Source: Actinoallomurus purpureus
GTDB taxonomy: Bacteria; Actinomycetota; Actinomycetes; Streptosporangiales; Streptosporangiaceae
NCBI RefSeq assembly: GCF_024055795.1
Contig: NZ_JAMXMY010000002.1
Location: forward strand, 558,001 to 622,000
Direction of reading: 5' to 3'
Length of the DNA: 64,000 nucleotides
Shown here: piece after piece, positions 51,132 to 60,873 of the stretch
How the letters are laid out: each line of letters starts with the position of its first letter
How positions within the stretch are numbered: the first letter of the stretch is position 1
Translations under genes and position numbers: made by a program
Notes under the pieces: generated by a model
The model's input: only the letters and a program-made list of their open reading frames with translations
What the model was told of the DNA's origin: nothing
Database searches by the model: none

Positions 51132-52034
51132 GTGCTCACTCGCGACGCCGGCACCCGGACGTGGCGGCCGCCGTGGCCGGTCGACGTTCGGCTGACGCTG
51201 GCGCCGCACCGCCGGGGTTCCGGCGACCCGGCCTTCGCGATCACACCCGACGGGGCGGTGTGGCGGGCGTCGATGACCCCGGACGGGCCGGGCACGCTGC
51301 GTCTGCTGGCGCGCGGCGGCGAGATCGAGGCCGAGGCGTGGGGGCCGGGAGCGTCCTGGCTGCTGGACGGCGTGCCGGAGCTGCTGGGCGCGGCCGACGA
51401 TCCGGCGTCGTTCCGGCCGGAGCACGAGGTCCTGCGCCGGGCGGCCGTGCGCCTGCGGCACCTGCGCATCGGCCGCACCCGCAACGTCTTCGAGGCCCTC
51501 GTCCCGGCGGTCCTGGAGCAGAAGGTGGTGGGCAAGGAGGCCTGGCGGGCCTGGCGCTACCTTCTGCACGGGTTCGGTGAGCCCGCGCCCGGACCGCTGG
51601 ACCTGCGGGTGCCGCCCGCGCCCCGGACCTGGGTCACCATCCCGTCCTGGGAGTGGCACAAGTCGGGCATCGAGGCGGTCCGGGCCCGTACGATCATCGG
51701 CGCCGCACGGGTGGCGAGCCGGCTGGAGGTCGACGACACGCGGGAGGCGGACCGGCGGCTGCGCTCGCTGAACGGCGTCGGCGTGTGGACCTCGGCGGAG
51801 GTGCGGCAGCGGGCCCTGGGCGACGCCGACGCGGTCTCGGTCGGCGACTATCACATCCCGGGCATCGTCGGATGGGCCCTGACCGGCCGGAAGGTCGACG
51901 ACGCGGGCATGCTCGAGCTGCTCGCGCCGTACGCCGGGCACCGGTACCGCGTGACGCGCATGCTGGAGCTGTCGGGGGCCGCTCCGCCACGGCGCGGGCC
52001 GCGGATGCCGGTCCGGGACTACCGGCGCTTCTGA
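51132..52034 (+). CDS. AlkA-like DNA-3-methyladenine glycosylase
   Basis: A 300-residue base-excision-repair enzyme of the HhH-GPD superfamily. AlkA-like proteins remove alkylated purines. The N-terminal ~120 residues form the AlkA-type beta domain; LVPAVLEQKVVGKEAWRAWR starts the helical core, and LRSLNGVGVWTSAEVRQRAL is the helix-hairpin-helix. The catalytic Asp is the one in VSVGDYHIPGIVGWALTG. The start is GTG 51132, nine bases after the previous gene, so it may be read from the same transcript although functionally unrelated. Confidence 0.88.
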   Translation: MLTRDAGTRTWRPPWPVDVRLTLAPHRRGSGDPAFAITPDGAVWRASMTPDGPGTLRLLARGGEIEAEAWGPGASWLLDGVPELLGAADDPASFRPEHEVLRRAAVRLRHLRIGRTRNVFEALVPAVLEQKVVGKEAWRAWRYLLHGFGEPAPGPLDLRVPPAPRTWVTIPSWEWHKSGIEAVRARTIIGAARVASRLEVDDTREADRRLRSLNGVGVWTSAEVRQRALGDADAVSVGDYHIPGIVGWALTGRKVDDAGMLELLAPYAGHRYRVTRMLELSGAAPPRRGPRMPVRDYRRF

Positions 52035-52079
52035 CGCCGGAGGGCGGGGGCAGTGGGAATAACCAGTGCAGACCGGGCG

Positions 52080-52091
52080 TATGTTGCCAGC
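52080..52091 (+). promoter_or_regulatory. Leaderless promoter -10 element of fbiC
   Basis: TATGTT at 52080-52085 lies exactly six bases before the ATG at 52092; there is no ribosome-binding site. This decides against the longer frame starting at 52053. Confidence 0.5.
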
Positions 52092-54644
52092 ATGAGTGAT
52101 CTCGCCGCCTCGGCGCCTTCGCCCACCGCCCTCCGCCGCTCGCTCGCCCGGGCGCGCGACGGCAAGTCACTCGACGTGTCCGAGGCCGAGGTGCTGCTGC
52201 ACGCGCGCGGCGAGGACCTGGAGACGCTCCTGTCGTACGCCGCGCGCGTCCGCGACGCGGGCCTGGAGGCCGCCGGCCGGCCCGGAGTGATCACCTACAG
52301 CCGCAAGGTCTTCATCCCGCTGACGCGTTTGTGCCGCGACCGGTGCGGCTACTGCACGTTCGCGACCGTGCCCGGCCGCCTCGACGCGCCGTACCTCGGT
52401 CCCGACCAGGTCCTGGAGATCGCCCGCCAGGGCGCCGAGCTGGGCTGCAAGGAGGCGCTGTTCACCCTCGGCGACCGGCCGGAGGACCGCTGGAAGCAGG
52501 CCGGCGAGTGGCTGCACGCGCACGGCTACGACGACACGCTGTCCTACGTGCGCGCCATGGCGATCCGCGTTCTGGAGGAGACCGGGCTGCTGCCCCACCT
52601 CAACCCGGGCGTCATGAGCTGGCGGGACCTGCAGCGGCTGCGCCCGGTGGCCCCGTCGATGGGCATGATGCTGGAGACGACGTCCCGGCGGATCTTCGAG
52701 GAGAAGGGCGGCGCGCACTTCGGCTCCCCGGACAAGGACCCGGCCGTACGCCTGCGCGTGCTGGAGGACGCCGGCCGGTCCAACGTGCCGTTCACGACGG
52801 GGATCCTCATCGGCATCGGCGAGACGGTCCGCGACCGCGCCGAGTCGATCTTCGCGATCCGGAAGGTCGCACGGGAGTACGGCGGGATCCAGGAGATCAT
52901 CGTCCAGAACTTCCGCGCCAAGCCGGACACCAAGATGCGCGCCACGCCCGACGCCGACCTGGAGGAGCTGGCCGCCACCATCGCCGTGACCCGCGTCGTC
53001 CTGGGGCCGAAGGCGCGCGTGCAGGCCCCGCCGAACCTCGTCGACTCCGAGTACGCCCTGATGCTGCGCGCGGGCATCGACGACTGGGGCGGCGTGTCAC
53101 CGCTGACGCCCGACCACGTCAACCCCGAACGGCCCTGGCCGCAGATCGACGAGCTCGCCGCCCGAACCGCCGACAGCGGCTTCAGTCTGCGGGAGCGGTT
53201 GACGATCTACCCCGAGTACGTCCGGCGCGGAGAGTCCTGGCTCGATCCCCGCCTCGCCGCCCACGTCGCCGCGCTCGCCGGTCCCGACGGGCTGGCCCGC
53301 GAGGACGCACGCCCCGAGGGCCGTCCCTGGCAGGAGCCGGACGGCAGCTGGGGCGAGGCCGGGCGGGTCGACCTGCACGTCGCCATCGACTCCGAGGGCC
53401 GTACGAAGGACCGCCGGGACGACTTCGACGAGGTGTACGGCGACTGGTCCGAGGTGGGCACGCGGATCCGGCCCGCGGAGCGGTTCGACGCCGACGTCGC
53501 GGCGGCGCTCCGGGCCGCCGAGCGCGACCCGGCCGGGCTGTCGGACCAGGACGCGCTCGCGCTGCTGCACGCCGACGGCCCCGAGCTGGACGCCCTGGCC
53601 CGGCTCGCCGACGACCTGCGCCGCGACGCCGTCGGTGACGAGGTCACCTATGTCGTCACCCGCAACATCAACTTCACCAACGTCTGTTACACCGGCTGCC
53701 GGTTCTGCGCGTTCGCCCAGCGCCGCACGGACGCCGACGCGTACACGCTGTCGATCGAGCAGGTCGGGCAGCGGGTCGACGAGGCCTGGGCCGCGGGGGC
53801 GACCGAGGTGTGCATGCAGGGCGGCATCCACCCGGACCTGCCGGGCACCGCCTACTTCGACCTCGCCCGCGAGGTGAAGCGGCGGGCGCCGGACCTCCAC
53901 ATGCACGCCTTCAGCCCGATGGAGGTGGTCAACGGTGCGGCCCGCACGGACCTGTCCATCCGGGACTGGCTCGTCGAGGCCAAGGCGGCGGGGGTCGACT
54001 CGCTGCCCGGCACGGCCGCCGAGATCCTCGACGACGACGTGCGCTGGGTGCTCACGAAGGGCAAGCTGCCGACCTCCGCGTGGGTCGAGGTGGTCACGAC
54101 CGCCCATGAGATCGGCCTGCCGACCACCTCGACGATGATGTACGGCCACGTGGACACGCCCGCGCACTGGGTCGCCCACCTGAAGCTGATCCGCTCGATC
54201 CAGGAGCGCACCGGCGGCTTCACCGAGTTCGTCCTGCTGCCGTTCGTCCACCACAACGCGCCGATCTACCTCGCAGGCCTGGCGCGAACCGGGCCGACCA
54301 GCCGGGAGAACCGCGCGGTGCACGCCCTCGCCCGCATCCTCCTGCACGGGGCGATCGCCAACATCCAGTGCTCGTGGGTGAAGCTCGAGAACGAGCTGTG
54401 CGCCCAGGTCCTTCAGGGTGGCGTCAACGATCTAGGCGGCACGCTCATGGAGGAGACGATCAGCCGGATGGCCGGGTCGGAGAACGGCTCGTTCAAGACC
54501 ATGTCGGCCCTGGAGGGGCTGGCCGCGCGGGCCGGGCGTCCGGCGCGGCAGCGGACCACGCTGTACGGTCCGGTGCCGGAGGAGCGCCGCGCGGCGGCGC
54601 TGGCGACGGACGGCGTCGGGCGGTTCCTGCCCCTGGCCCACTGA
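52092..54644 (+). CDS. fbiC: FO synthase, bifunctional (FbiC)
   Basis: An 850-residue enzyme making 7,8-didemethyl-8-hydroxy-5-deazariboflavin (FO), the chromophore of coenzyme F420, from tyrosine and a ribityl-pyrimidine. It has two radical-SAM modules: CofG-like with C81, C85, C88 in CRDRCGYC, and CofH-like with C532, C536, C539 in CYTGCRFC. Other blocks are [20 protein letters not shown] and [20 protein letters not shown]. Length matches actinobacterial FbiC. The later steps (FbiA, FbiB) are encoded 3 kb on, so this region is an F420 locus; an FbiD/CofC homologue is not seen in the window. Confidence 0.97.
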   Translation: MSDLAASAPSPTALRRSLARARDGKSLDVSEAEVLLHARGEDLETLLSYAARVRDAGLEAAGRPGVITYSRKVFIPLTRLCRDRCGYCTFATVPGRLDAPYLGPDQVLEIARQGAELGCKEALFTLGDRPEDRWKQAGEWLHAHGYDDTLSYVRAMAIRVLEETGLLPHLNPGVMSWRDLQRLRPVAPSMGMMLETTSRRIFEEKGGAHFGSPDKDPAVRLRVLEDAGRSNVPFTTGILIGIGETVRDRAESIFAIRKVAREYGGIQEIIVQNFRAKPDTKMRATPDADLEELAATIAVTRVVLGPKARVQAPPNLVDSEYALMLRAGIDDWGGVSPLTPDHVNPERPWPQIDELAARTADSGFSLRERLTIYPEYVRRGESWLDPRLAAHVAALAGPDGLAREDARPEGRPWQEPDGSWGEAGRVDLHVAIDSEGRTKDRRDDFDEVYGDWSEVGTRIRPAERFDADVAAALRAAERDPAGLSDQDALALLHADGPELDALARLADDLRRDAVGDEVTYVVTRNINFTNVCYTGCRFCAFAQRRTDADAYTLSIEQVGQRVDEAWAAGATEVCMQGGIHPDLPGTAYFDLAREVKRRAPDLHMHAFSPMEVVNGAARTDLSIRDWLVEAKAAGVDSLPGTAAEILDDDVRWVLTKGKLPTSAWVEVVTTAHEIGLPTTSTMMYGHVDTPAHWVAHLKLIRSIQERTGGFTEFVLLPFVHHNAPIYLAGLARTGPTSRENRAVHALARILLHGAIANIQCSWVKLENELCAQVLQGGVNDLGGTLMEETISRMAGSENGSFKTMSALEGLAARAGRPARQRTTLYGPVPEERRAAALATDGVGRFLPLAH

Positions 54645-54655
54645 GGGTTCTTGGG

Positions 54656-54687
54656 GGCGGACAGGGTGGTCCGGCACCCTGTCCGCC
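54656..54687. terminator. Bidirectional terminator between fbiC and the NlpC/P60 gene
   Basis: A perfect 13-bp stem GGCGGACAGGGTG (54656-54668) / CACCCTGTCCGCC (54675-54687) with a GTCCGG loop lies between two convergent stops. Confidence 0.85.
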
Positions 54688-54697
54688 GCGTCGTCAC

Positions 54698-55642
54698 CTA
54701 CTGGATGAAGCGCACGACGTGGGCGGTGTGCCGTCCCGACCCGTACAGCGTCGTGATGTGCACGCTGTGCGAGGCGCGAGGCGGCGCCGCCTCGATGATC
54801 TTGTTGTTGCCGATGTAGAGCGCCACGTGGGTCGTGGAGTAGATGTTGTCACCACTACCCCAGAAGATCAGGTCGCCCTTGCGCAGCGACGACCAGCTCT
54901 TCTTCGGGCCCCGGCTGTACTGCTGGGTGGTGTCGGCGCCGATGTCGATGCCCGCGCCCTTGTAGAAGGCGTACAGCGTCAGGCCGGAGCAGTCGAAGCC
55001 GTACCGCCGGTAGTCGGCGTAGCCGCCCGGGCTCAGGGACGAGATGCCGCAGGACGCGCCGCCCTTGCCGCCCGCGCCCCACGAGTAGCTGCGGACCTTC
55101 TTGGTCTCCGCCGTCGCGATCGAGATCACCCGATTGATGCGGGCGCTGGCCGACCCGACGCGCGAGCCGGAGGTGCCGTTGTTCCGGCCGTGCACGGCCG
55201 CGCTGCTGTAGCAGTTGCTGGCGCCCGGGGTGTTGCCACCCGAGCTCGTGCTGCCACCGCCGGTGCCCGACGTGCCGGTGCTGCACCGGGGCACGCCCGT
55301 GGCGTACCCGGTGTGACCGGTCTTCACGTAGACGTCGGTCACCCAGGTGCCGGCGGTGGTCTTGTCCCAGATGGCGGAACCGTAGGCGAACTCGCCCGGG
55401 TCCTGGCAGACGACGGGGACCTTCTGTCCCTTCTTGTACTGGTCGACCTTGACGGTCTTCGCGTTGAGCGACTTGCCCGCGCGTCCGTCCAGGTTGTCCG
55501 CCGCCACGAAGTTGTGGACGGTCACCTTCTTGCTGGCCGACGTGGACTGCACGTGCGACGACGAGCAACCGCTGAGTGCCGCGATGCCGACGGAGACGGC
55601 GGCGACGCTCAGGCCGTTGACGAGGAGTCGTCTGGTTGTCAT
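54698..55642 (-). CDS. NlpC/P60 lipoprotein, putative peptidoglycan endopeptidase
   Basis: A 314-residue secreted protein. The signal VNGLSVAAVSVGIAALSGCS ends in a lipobox (LSGC), so the mature protein should be lipid-anchored at Cys ~25. A ~120-residue SH3-like/unknown region and a Ser/Gly/Thr linker (SGTGGGSTSSGGNTPG) precede the NlpC/P60 domain: nucleophile C218 in YGFDCSGLTLYAFY, H272 in STTHVALYIGNNKIIEAAPP. It would cleave stem-peptide bonds in peptidoglycan. The upstream AT-rich intergenic region suggests elaborate control. It is convergent with fbiC. Confidence 0.93.
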   Translation of the reverse strand: MTTRRLLVNGLSVAAVSVGIAALSGCSSSHVQSTSASKKVTVHNFVAADNLDGRAGKSLNAKTVKVDQYKKGQKVPVVCQDPGEFAYGSAIWDKTTAGTWVTDVYVKTGHTGYATGVPRCSTGTSGTGGGSTSSGGNTPGASNCYSSAAVHGRNNGTSGSRVGSASARINRVISIATAETKKVRSYSWGAGGKGGASCGISSLSPGGYADYRRYGFDCSGLTLYAFYKGAGIDIGADTTQQYSRGPKKSWSSLRKGDLIFWGSGDNIYSTTHVALYIGNNKIIEAAPPRASHSVHITTLYGSGRHTAHVVRFIQ

Positions 55643-55897
55643 TAGCGGGTCCTCTCCTGGCGCGGCTCGAGGCCGCGCTGGTCGGGGGGCTTGCGGTCAG
55701 TGATCATGACAGGTAGCGGGGAGTAATTCATGTTTTTCACAAACCCGACTTAATCGGACACATAACGTCACGCAAAGTAAGCAGGTACTGGCTAACACGA
55801 AAACCGCTCGTAAATCTGCATTGATGGTTAAAGCAAGGTAAAGGTAATAAACGGGCATTTAAGGGCGCTTTTCGCCGGACGTACTATCCTCCGGATC
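55643..55897. promoter_or_regulatory. AT-rich divergent control region between the NlpC/P60 and solute-binding genes
   Basis: The segment ~55730-55865 is strikingly AT-rich for this genome. It contains two adjacent 11-base repeats, GGTTAAAGCAA at 55826-55836 and GGTAAAGGTAA at 55837-55847, a spacing typical of OmpR/PhoB-type regulators. TATCCT at 55885-55890 lies seven bases before the ATG at 55898. The ~120-base leader before the minus-strand gene has room for an RNA element, but I could not match it to a known riboswitch such as ydaO. Confidence 0.5.
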
Positions 55898-56875
55898 ATG
55901 GCCGTGAGCAGGAGAGATCCCCGGATCCGTCTGCTGGTCGTCGGCGCGGTGCTCCTCCTCGCCGGCCTGTCCGCCGGCGTCTACCTCCTGCGCGACCGCC
56001 CGCAGGCCTGCCAGGGGAAGACCCTGCAGGTCGGCGTGGTGGCGGCCCCGGACATCACTCCCGCGCTCGCCGACATCGCCGCCCGGTTCAACGTGCAGCC
56101 CCACGAGATCGGGGGGAGATGCGCTCAGATCGAGATCGAGGCGCGGGATCCGGGATCGGTCGCCCGATCGCTGGCGAAGGGCGACCCGGCCGGAGCGGAC
56201 GCCTGGGTGCCCGACTCGTCGATGTGGCTCGATCGCGCACGGGCCGCCGGTGCCCGGACGATCACTCCGGGCACCCCCCTCGCCGCGTCACCCGTGGTGA
56301 TCGCCGCACCACGTGCCGTCGCCGCCGAACTGCGGGACGGCGGCGTCACCGCCGGCTGGCGCCTCCTGAAGGACGCTCCCCTGCACGCGTCGGTCCGCGC
56401 CCTCGACCCGGCCCGCAACGCCGCCGGCGCCGCCGTCACCCTCGCCGTCCGTGCCACCGTCGGCACCGTCACCGTCCCGCGCGACCCGGATCCGGCCCGG
56501 CTCTACGCCTCCTTCGCCGGACTGGCCGACCTCCGCCGTCCTCTCGTCGCAGCCTCGGAACAGTCGGTCGTCGCCTACAACGACACGCACCGGCCCAACC
56601 CGGCGGCGGTCATCGTCCCCGAGGACGGAACCCTCCTCCTCGACCACCCGTTCGTCGCGGTGACCCCCGACCCGTTGCGCGCCCAGGCCGTCGACGCGTT
56701 CCGCTGGGCCCTGCGGGCGCGCCAGGCCCTCGACATCTTCCAGTGGCACGGCTTCCGTACGACGGACGGCCGCCTCGACGCCCGTGAAGCCACCCGCCTC
56801 GGCCTCCGCGAGACCCTCCCCAAGATCCTCCCGAATCCGACCCCGGCCCAGGTGGCCGCCGCCATGCGCGCCTGA
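55898..56875 (+). CDS. Extracellular solute-binding protein-like domain, membrane-anchored
   Basis: A 325-residue protein with one N-terminal helix (RLLVVGAVLLLAGLSAGVYL) and no lipobox, so probably anchored. The rest resembles the periplasmic-binding fold that accompanies VWA proteins in actinomycetes: VGVVAAPDITPALADIAARF, GADAWVPDSSMWLDRARAAG, SPVVIAAPRAVAAELRDGG, VVAYNDTHRPNPAAVIVPED and DAFRWALRARQALDIFQWHG. Ligand unknown; no ABC permease or ATPase lies nearby, so a transport role is doubtful and a cell-surface binding role more likely. Confidence 0.82.
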   Translation: MAVSRRDPRIRLLVVGAVLLLAGLSAGVYLLRDRPQACQGKTLQVGVVAAPDITPALADIAARFNVQPHEIGGRCAQIEIEARDPGSVARSLAKGDPAGADAWVPDSSMWLDRARAAGARTITPGTPLAASPVVIAAPRAVAAELRDGGVTAGWRLLKDAPLHASVRALDPARNAAGAAVTLAVRATVGTVTVPRDPDPARLYASFAGLADLRRPLVAASEQSVVAYNDTHRPNPAAVIVPEDGTLLLDHPFVAVTPDPLRAQAVDAFRWALRARQALDIFQWHGFRTTDGRLDAREATRLGLRETLPKILPNPTPAQVAAAMRA

Positions 56876-57031
56876 ACCGCGACCGAGGATTCATCCACAC
56901 TTCACCGGAGAGACGACCGGCGGCCTCCGCTCGGTCTGTCGTGGTTCCGGCTTCACCAAGATCATTTTTCTGGCCGGAACGGTTCTTCGCCGGCCGTGGA
57001 TCAAGCCCTCCATCGAAAGCGAGAACGAACC

Positions 57032-57466
57032 ATGCGCAGACTGATCGTCGCCGGGGCGCTCGGCGTCGCCGGCGTGCTGGCGTCCGGAGTGCCCGCGCAC
57101 GCCGCGTCCGCCGATCACGCTTCCCCCCGTATCCAGCGTGCGGCGTGCTGGCAGAAGGTCAGCGGCCGGGCCTCCATCAAGAAGACCAGTAAGAAGTGGC
57201 GTGACGTCAAGGCACAGGTCTATGTCGCCGACCCGAAACTCTGCAAGGGCAAGATCATCGCCATCCGGCTCTACAAGCGCACGGCGAAGACCGGGTGGTA
57301 CCCGGTGCAAAGAAAGGCCGTAAAGGTGAAGGTCGTTACGGGCTTCAAGTACTACAGCACCGATAACGCCTACAGCCTCCCGTGCGGACAGTACGTGCAC
57401 ACCGAGTACCGCCTCGACGGAGTGACCCGGGTCGGAAAGTCCTACAAGCTCTGCTCGAATAACTGA
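57032..57466 (+). CDS. Small secreted protein, function unknown
   Basis: A 144-residue protein. A signal peptide RRLIVAGALGVAGVLASGVP ending at AHAASADHA is clear. The mature part is Lys/Tyr/Val-rich with four Cys (AACWQKVS, KLCKGKI, LPCGQYV, KLCSNN) and alternating strands (KAQVYVADPKL, IIAIRLYKRT), suggesting a disulfide-stabilised beta domain. Start ATG 57032 is preferred over 56996, which would put 12 charged residues before the signal. GC content inside the gene dips compared with neighbours. A hairpin follows at 57508. Confidence 0.8.
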   Translation: MRRLIVAGALGVAGVLASGVPAHAASADHASPRIQRAACWQKVSGRASIKKTSKKWRDVKAQVYVADPKLCKGKIIAIRLYKRTAKTGWYPVQRKAVKVKVVTGFKYYSTDNAYSLPCGQYVHTEYRLDGVTRVGKSYKLCSNN

Positions 57467-57507
57467 CCGAGCCGGCGCAGGTCCGTCCGCGTGGCCGCCG
57501 TCGGTCC

Positions 57508-57528
57508 CCGTGGCTCCTCCGGCCACGG
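57508..57528. terminator. Possible bidirectional terminator before fbiB
   Basis: CCGTGGC (57508-57514) pairs with GCCACGG (57522-57528) around a 7-base loop between convergent genes. Confidence 0.4.
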
Positions 57529-57554
57529 AGACCCACGGCGTCACGTGCGGTGGG

Positions 57555-58829
57555 TCAGCGGCGCAGGATGAAGTCCTGCGGGTCGCGGGGCGGGCGGTCG
57601 CGCGGGGGAGCGGCGGGGTGGCCGATGCCGACCGCGCCCATCGGGTCCCAGGTCGCCGGCAGGTCGAGCACCTCGCGCACCACGTCGGCGCAGAACAGCG
57701 TGCTGGACACCCAACAGGAGCCCAGGCCCTCGACGGCCAGCGCGACGAGGAGGTTCTCCACGCCCGCGCCCATGGCGACGAGGAACATCTCGCGCTCGGC
57801 GCGGGAGCGGCGCGCGTCCGGATAGTCGTGCGCGCCGTCGGTCACCAGGCACGGCACGACGAGGTACGGGGCGCGGCGCAGCACGTCGCCGCGCTTGTGC
57901 CGCCGGGCGATCGACTCCTCGCTGAAGCCGTCGCCGCGCAGGTCGGCGGTCCAGGCGTCCCGCATGGCGTCCAGCAGCCGGTCCTTGTTCTCCTCGACGA
58001 GCACGAACCGCCAGGGCGTCGTGTGGTGCGGGGCGGGCGCGGTGATCGCGGCGGCCACCGCCCGGCGGACCGCGGCCGGGTCCACCGGCTCCGGTCCGAA
58101 CTCCCGTACGGTCCGGCGGGCCGCCAGGACGTCCGCGGAGCCGTGCCGGAACATGTCCTCGTCGGGCGAGCGGACGAGGGCCCGCGCCCCAGGCCCGTCC
58201 TCCTCGGTCACCAGGCCGTCCAGGCCGCGGACGACCGCGACCGGGACGCCTGCCAGCTTTCCCTTCACCAGCTCGGCCGCCGAGGCGATCTCGTCGGCGA
58301 TCGAGGTCATCGTGGCGTCGAGCCGGTTGCCGTACGTGTCGACGCGGCCCCGCAGATCGTCCAGCGGCGGGATGCCGGCCGCGCCGATCGCGGCGTCGGT
58401 CAGGCCCAGTCGCCACGGCCGGCCGAGCGTGTCCGAGACGATCACGCCGACGCGGACCCCGGCCAGCTCCCGGAGCCGCGCGCGGATCCGGCGCGCCGAC
58501 GCGTCCGGGTCCTCCGGAAGGAGGAGCACGGTGCCCGGCTCGGTGTTGGAGGCGTCGACGCCGGCCGCGGCCAGGACCAGGCCCTGACGGGTCTCCACGA
58601 TGCGCGTGGCACCCCGGCGGGCCACCACGCGTACGGTCTCCGCGTCGATCGCCTTCTCCCGGTCGTCGGCGACCAGGATCCGGCCCTCCGCCTTGCTGAC
58701 GATCTTGGAGGTGATGACGACGACGTCGCCGTCCCGCAGCCCGGCCCCGGCGATCAGCGCCGCGACGTCGTCGCCCTCCCGCACCTCGGGAAGGCCGCCG
58801 ACGCCGAACACCTCGTAGTGAGTACTCAT
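57555..58829 (-). CDS. fbiB: Coenzyme F420-0:L-glutamate ligase / reductase (FbiB)
   Basis: A 424-residue two-domain enzyme. Residues ~1-240 form the CofE-like gamma-glutamyl ligase ([60 protein letters not shown]), residues ~250-424 an FMN-binding nitroreductase-like domain ([60 protein letters not shown]). It reduces dehydro-F420-0 and adds the glutamate tail. ATG 58829 overlaps the fbiA stop by four bases, so fbiA-fbiB is a coupled operon. Confidence 0.96.
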   Translation of the reverse strand: MSTHYEVFGVGGLPEVREGDDVAALIAGAGLRDGDVVVITSKIVSKAEGRILVADDREKAIDAETVRVVARRGATRIVETRQGLVLAAAGVDASNTEPGTVLLLPEDPDASARRIRARLRELAGVRVGVIVSDTLGRPWRLGLTDAAIGAAGIPPLDDLRGRVDTYGNRLDATMTSIADEIASAAELVKGKLAGVPVAVVRGLDGLVTEEDGPGARALVRSPDEDMFRHGSADVLAARRTVREFGPEPVDPAAVRRAVAAAITAPAPHHTTPWRFVLVEENKDRLLDAMRDAWTADLRGDGFSEESIARRHKRGDVLRRAPYLVVPCLVTDGAHDYPDARRSRAEREMFLVAMGAGVENLLVALAVEGLGSCWVSSTLFCADVVREVLDLPATWDPMGAVGIGHPAAPPRDRPPRDPQDFILRR

Positions 58830-59770
58830 GAGCGGAGCTCCGTGGCGAGGTCGAGGGCGGCGCGGGCGATGTCGGCGGAGGCGTCGACGTCCGTCATCAG
58901 CAGCGGCCGGGAGCGGACCGCGATGCCGTTCAGGTCGCCCTCGAGGACGGAGTCGGCGGTGTCGACGAGCCAGCCGTCCAGCAGGTCCGGCCCGTAGTGC
59001 GCCGCCACCGCACCGGCGGAGGTCTCCACGCCGATCGCGGTCAGGCACGCGTCGGCCATGCCGCGTACGGGCGCGCCGCCGATGATGGGGGAGACGCCCA
59101 CCACGGTCTTGGCCGCGACCGCCGGGCGGATGCCCGGCACGGACAGGATCGTGCCGACGCTGACGACCGGGTTGGACGGCGGGAGGATCACGAGGTCGGC
59201 GGCGTCCAGGGCCTCGAGCACGCCGGGGGCGGGCTTGGCGTCCTCGGCGCCGACCGCCACGATGGACCGGGCCGCGACCTGCGCGTGCAGCCGCACCCAC
59301 CACTCCTGGAAGTGGACGGCGCGCCGGCCTTCGGCGTCCTCGATGACGACGTGGGTCTCCACCCGGTCGTCGCTCATCGGCAGCAGGCGCACACCGGGCT
59401 TCCACCGGTCGCACAGCGCCGCGGTGACGGCCGACAGCGGATACCCGGCGTCGAGCATCTGCGTGCGCACGATGTGCGTCCCGAAGTCACGGTCGCCGAG
59501 GGTGAACCAGGAGGGCCCGATCTCGTACGCGGCCAGCTCCTCGCGGATCGTGAATCGCTCGTCCGCGCGCCCCCACCCCTGCTCTTCGTTGATGCCGTCG
59601 CCGAGGGTGTACATCACGGTGTCGAGGTCGGGACAGACTCGTAGCCCGAACAGTGAAATGTCGTCGCCTGTGTTGCCGATAACGGTGATGTCCGCCTCTG
59701 GGGCGGCCTGCCTCAGTCCGCGCAGGAAACGGGCTCCCCCGATTCCGCCCGCGAGTGCCACGATGCGCAT
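58826..59770 (-). CDS. fbiA: 2-phospho-L-lactate/PEP transferase (FbiA, CofD)
   Basis: A 314-residue transferase joining FO to the phosphoenolpyruvyl- or phospholactyl-guanosine intermediate, giving (dehydro-)F420-0. It opens [20 protein letters not shown] and continues [58 protein letters not shown] and [20 protein letters not shown]. Start ATG 59770 is chosen because the family begins there; the longer frame is unsupported. It is divergent from the membrane-protein gene at 59868. Confidence 0.96.
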   Translation of the reverse strand: MRIVALAGGIGGARFLRGLRQAAPEADITVIGNTGDDISLFGLRVCPDLDTVMYTLGDGINEEQGWGRADERFTIREELAAYEIGPSWFTLGDRDFGTHIVRTQMLDAGYPLSAVTAALCDRWKPGVRLLPMSDDRVETHVVIEDAEGRRAVHFQEWWVRLHAQVAARSIVAVGAEDAKPAPGVLEALDAADLVILPPSNPVVSVGTILSVPGIRPAVAAKTVVGVSPIIGGAPVRGMADACLTAIGVETSAGAVAAHYGPDLLDGWLVDTADSVLEGDLNGIAVRSRPLLMTDVDASADIARAALDLATELRS

Positions 59771-59867
59771 GCGGACAAGTCTGGCACTCCGGGGAGCGGT
59801 GGACGCCACGGGCCGTGGGTCAGTGTGCGAAGCTGGCGTGGATTCGAACACTCACAGGGAGTAACGC

Positions 59868-60689
59868 GTGAACAATGACGCCGCGCAGCGGCTACGAGAA
59901 CCAGGCGCCTGGGTTCTCCTGGGTTCGGTCTTTCTGCAGTTGGTCAGCGGACTGATCAGTCTCTTCACGGGCAGCGGCGGCACGGGGTTCACGTACCGCG
60001 CCTACAACTTCGTCGCCTACGACAACTTCTTCACGGCGGTCGCCATCGTCGGGCTGGTCGTGGTCGCGGTGGCGCTGACGTCCCGGCTCGGTGGCGCTCC
60101 CACCCCTCAGGCCCGCAACGTCGCGCTGGCCGGGGCGATCCTGCTCGGCGCGATCGCGCTGTTCGAGGTGATCGCGATCCTCGCCGGCCTCGCCGCGGGC
60201 GCCGGCAGCCCGGGCGTCATCCTGGACGTGGCGGTCAGCGCGAAGCTCGCGATGTTCCTGTACGGCATCGCGAAGCTCGCCGTGGTCGGGGTCGGGGCCT
60301 TCTACGCCTTCTCGACCTTCCAGTCGTTCGCGCCCCGGCCGGTCGCGCCGCAGTACCCGCAGCAGGGATACGGCCAGCCGGCGTCGCCGTACGGCCCGGC
60401 GTACGGGCAGCAGCAGCCGTACGCGCAGCCGCAGGCGCCTTATGGGCAGCCACAGAGCCAGCAATCGTATGGTCAGCAGCCGCCCTTTCCCCAGCAGGGG
60501 TACGGCCAGCCGGGCTACCCTCAGCAGCCACCAGCGCAGCCTTCGTCGGGGCAGCCGGCCGGGCAGAGCGAGGGTGAGTGGACGCGTGCCTACGGCAGTT
60601 CGGACGTGCCGGCGCCGAAGGAGGCGCCGTCGGGATCCGGCGAGTCGGACCAATCGCCCCCGGGCGACCCGTACCGGCCTCCGGAGTAG
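59868..60689 (+). CDS. Four-helix membrane protein with Q/P/Y/G-rich tail
   Basis: A 273-residue protein of unknown function from GTG 59868. About four helices lie in residues ~12-150 (WVLLGSVFLQLVSGLISLFT, NFFTAVAIVGLVVVAVALTS, VALAGAILLGAIALFEVIAI, FLYGIAKLAVVGVGAFYAFS). The C-terminal ~115 residues are low-complexity, built of QQGYGQP, PYGPAYGQ and similar units, then acidic. The layout parallels the membrane protein at 16514. It sits between fbiA and whiB in the same place as in relatives I remember, but no function is known. Confidence 0.85.
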   Translation: MNNDAAQRLREPGAWVLLGSVFLQLVSGLISLFTGSGGTGFTYRAYNFVAYDNFFTAVAIVGLVVVAVALTSRLGGAPTPQARNVALAGAILLGAIALFEVIAILAGLAAGAGSPGVILDVAVSAKLAMFLYGIAKLAVVGVGAFYAFSTFQSFAPRPVAPQYPQQGYGQPASPYGPAYGQQQPYAQPQAPYGQPQSQQSYGQQPPFPQQGYGQPGYPQQPPAQPSSGQPAGQSEGEWTRAYGSSDVPAPKEAPSGSGESDQSPPGDPYRPPE

Positions 60690-60797
60690 TCGGCGGCGGC
60701 AGAAAGGCATAACTGAATGATTCTGCGTAGTGGCTACCGTCTTCGCAGGTCAGCGCGGCTTTTTTAGCTGCGGCGCACCGTTCCGTGCCCATTCGGC

Positions 60798-60873
60798 TTG
60801 ACGCCGCTGGTCAGACACGCGTGTAATTTCATCGGTGTAGTTCTGCCTTCCCGGGGGACTCAGTCGGGGAAGG
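60798..60873 (+). promoter_or_regulatory. whiB promoter candidate and leader hairpin
   Basis: TTGACG (60798-60803) and TGTAAT (60822-60827), 18 bases apart, resemble a vegetative promoter. In the leader, CCTTCCC (60846-60852) pairs with GGGAAGG (60867-60873), enclosing the small palindrome GACTCAGTC, so the transcript would form a stem about 40 bases before the start codon. Confidence 0.5.

Noticed and set aside
48804-51941. A 1045-codon minus-strand frame.
   Set aside because: It lies antisense to a GT4, a nucleotidyltransferase and an AlkA-like gene that all show clear motifs; it has no domain of its own.
55643-55860. A ydaO/c-di-AMP riboswitch before the NlpC/P60 gene.
   Set aside because: The conserved core could not be found by eye on the minus strand; left as an open question rather than annotated.
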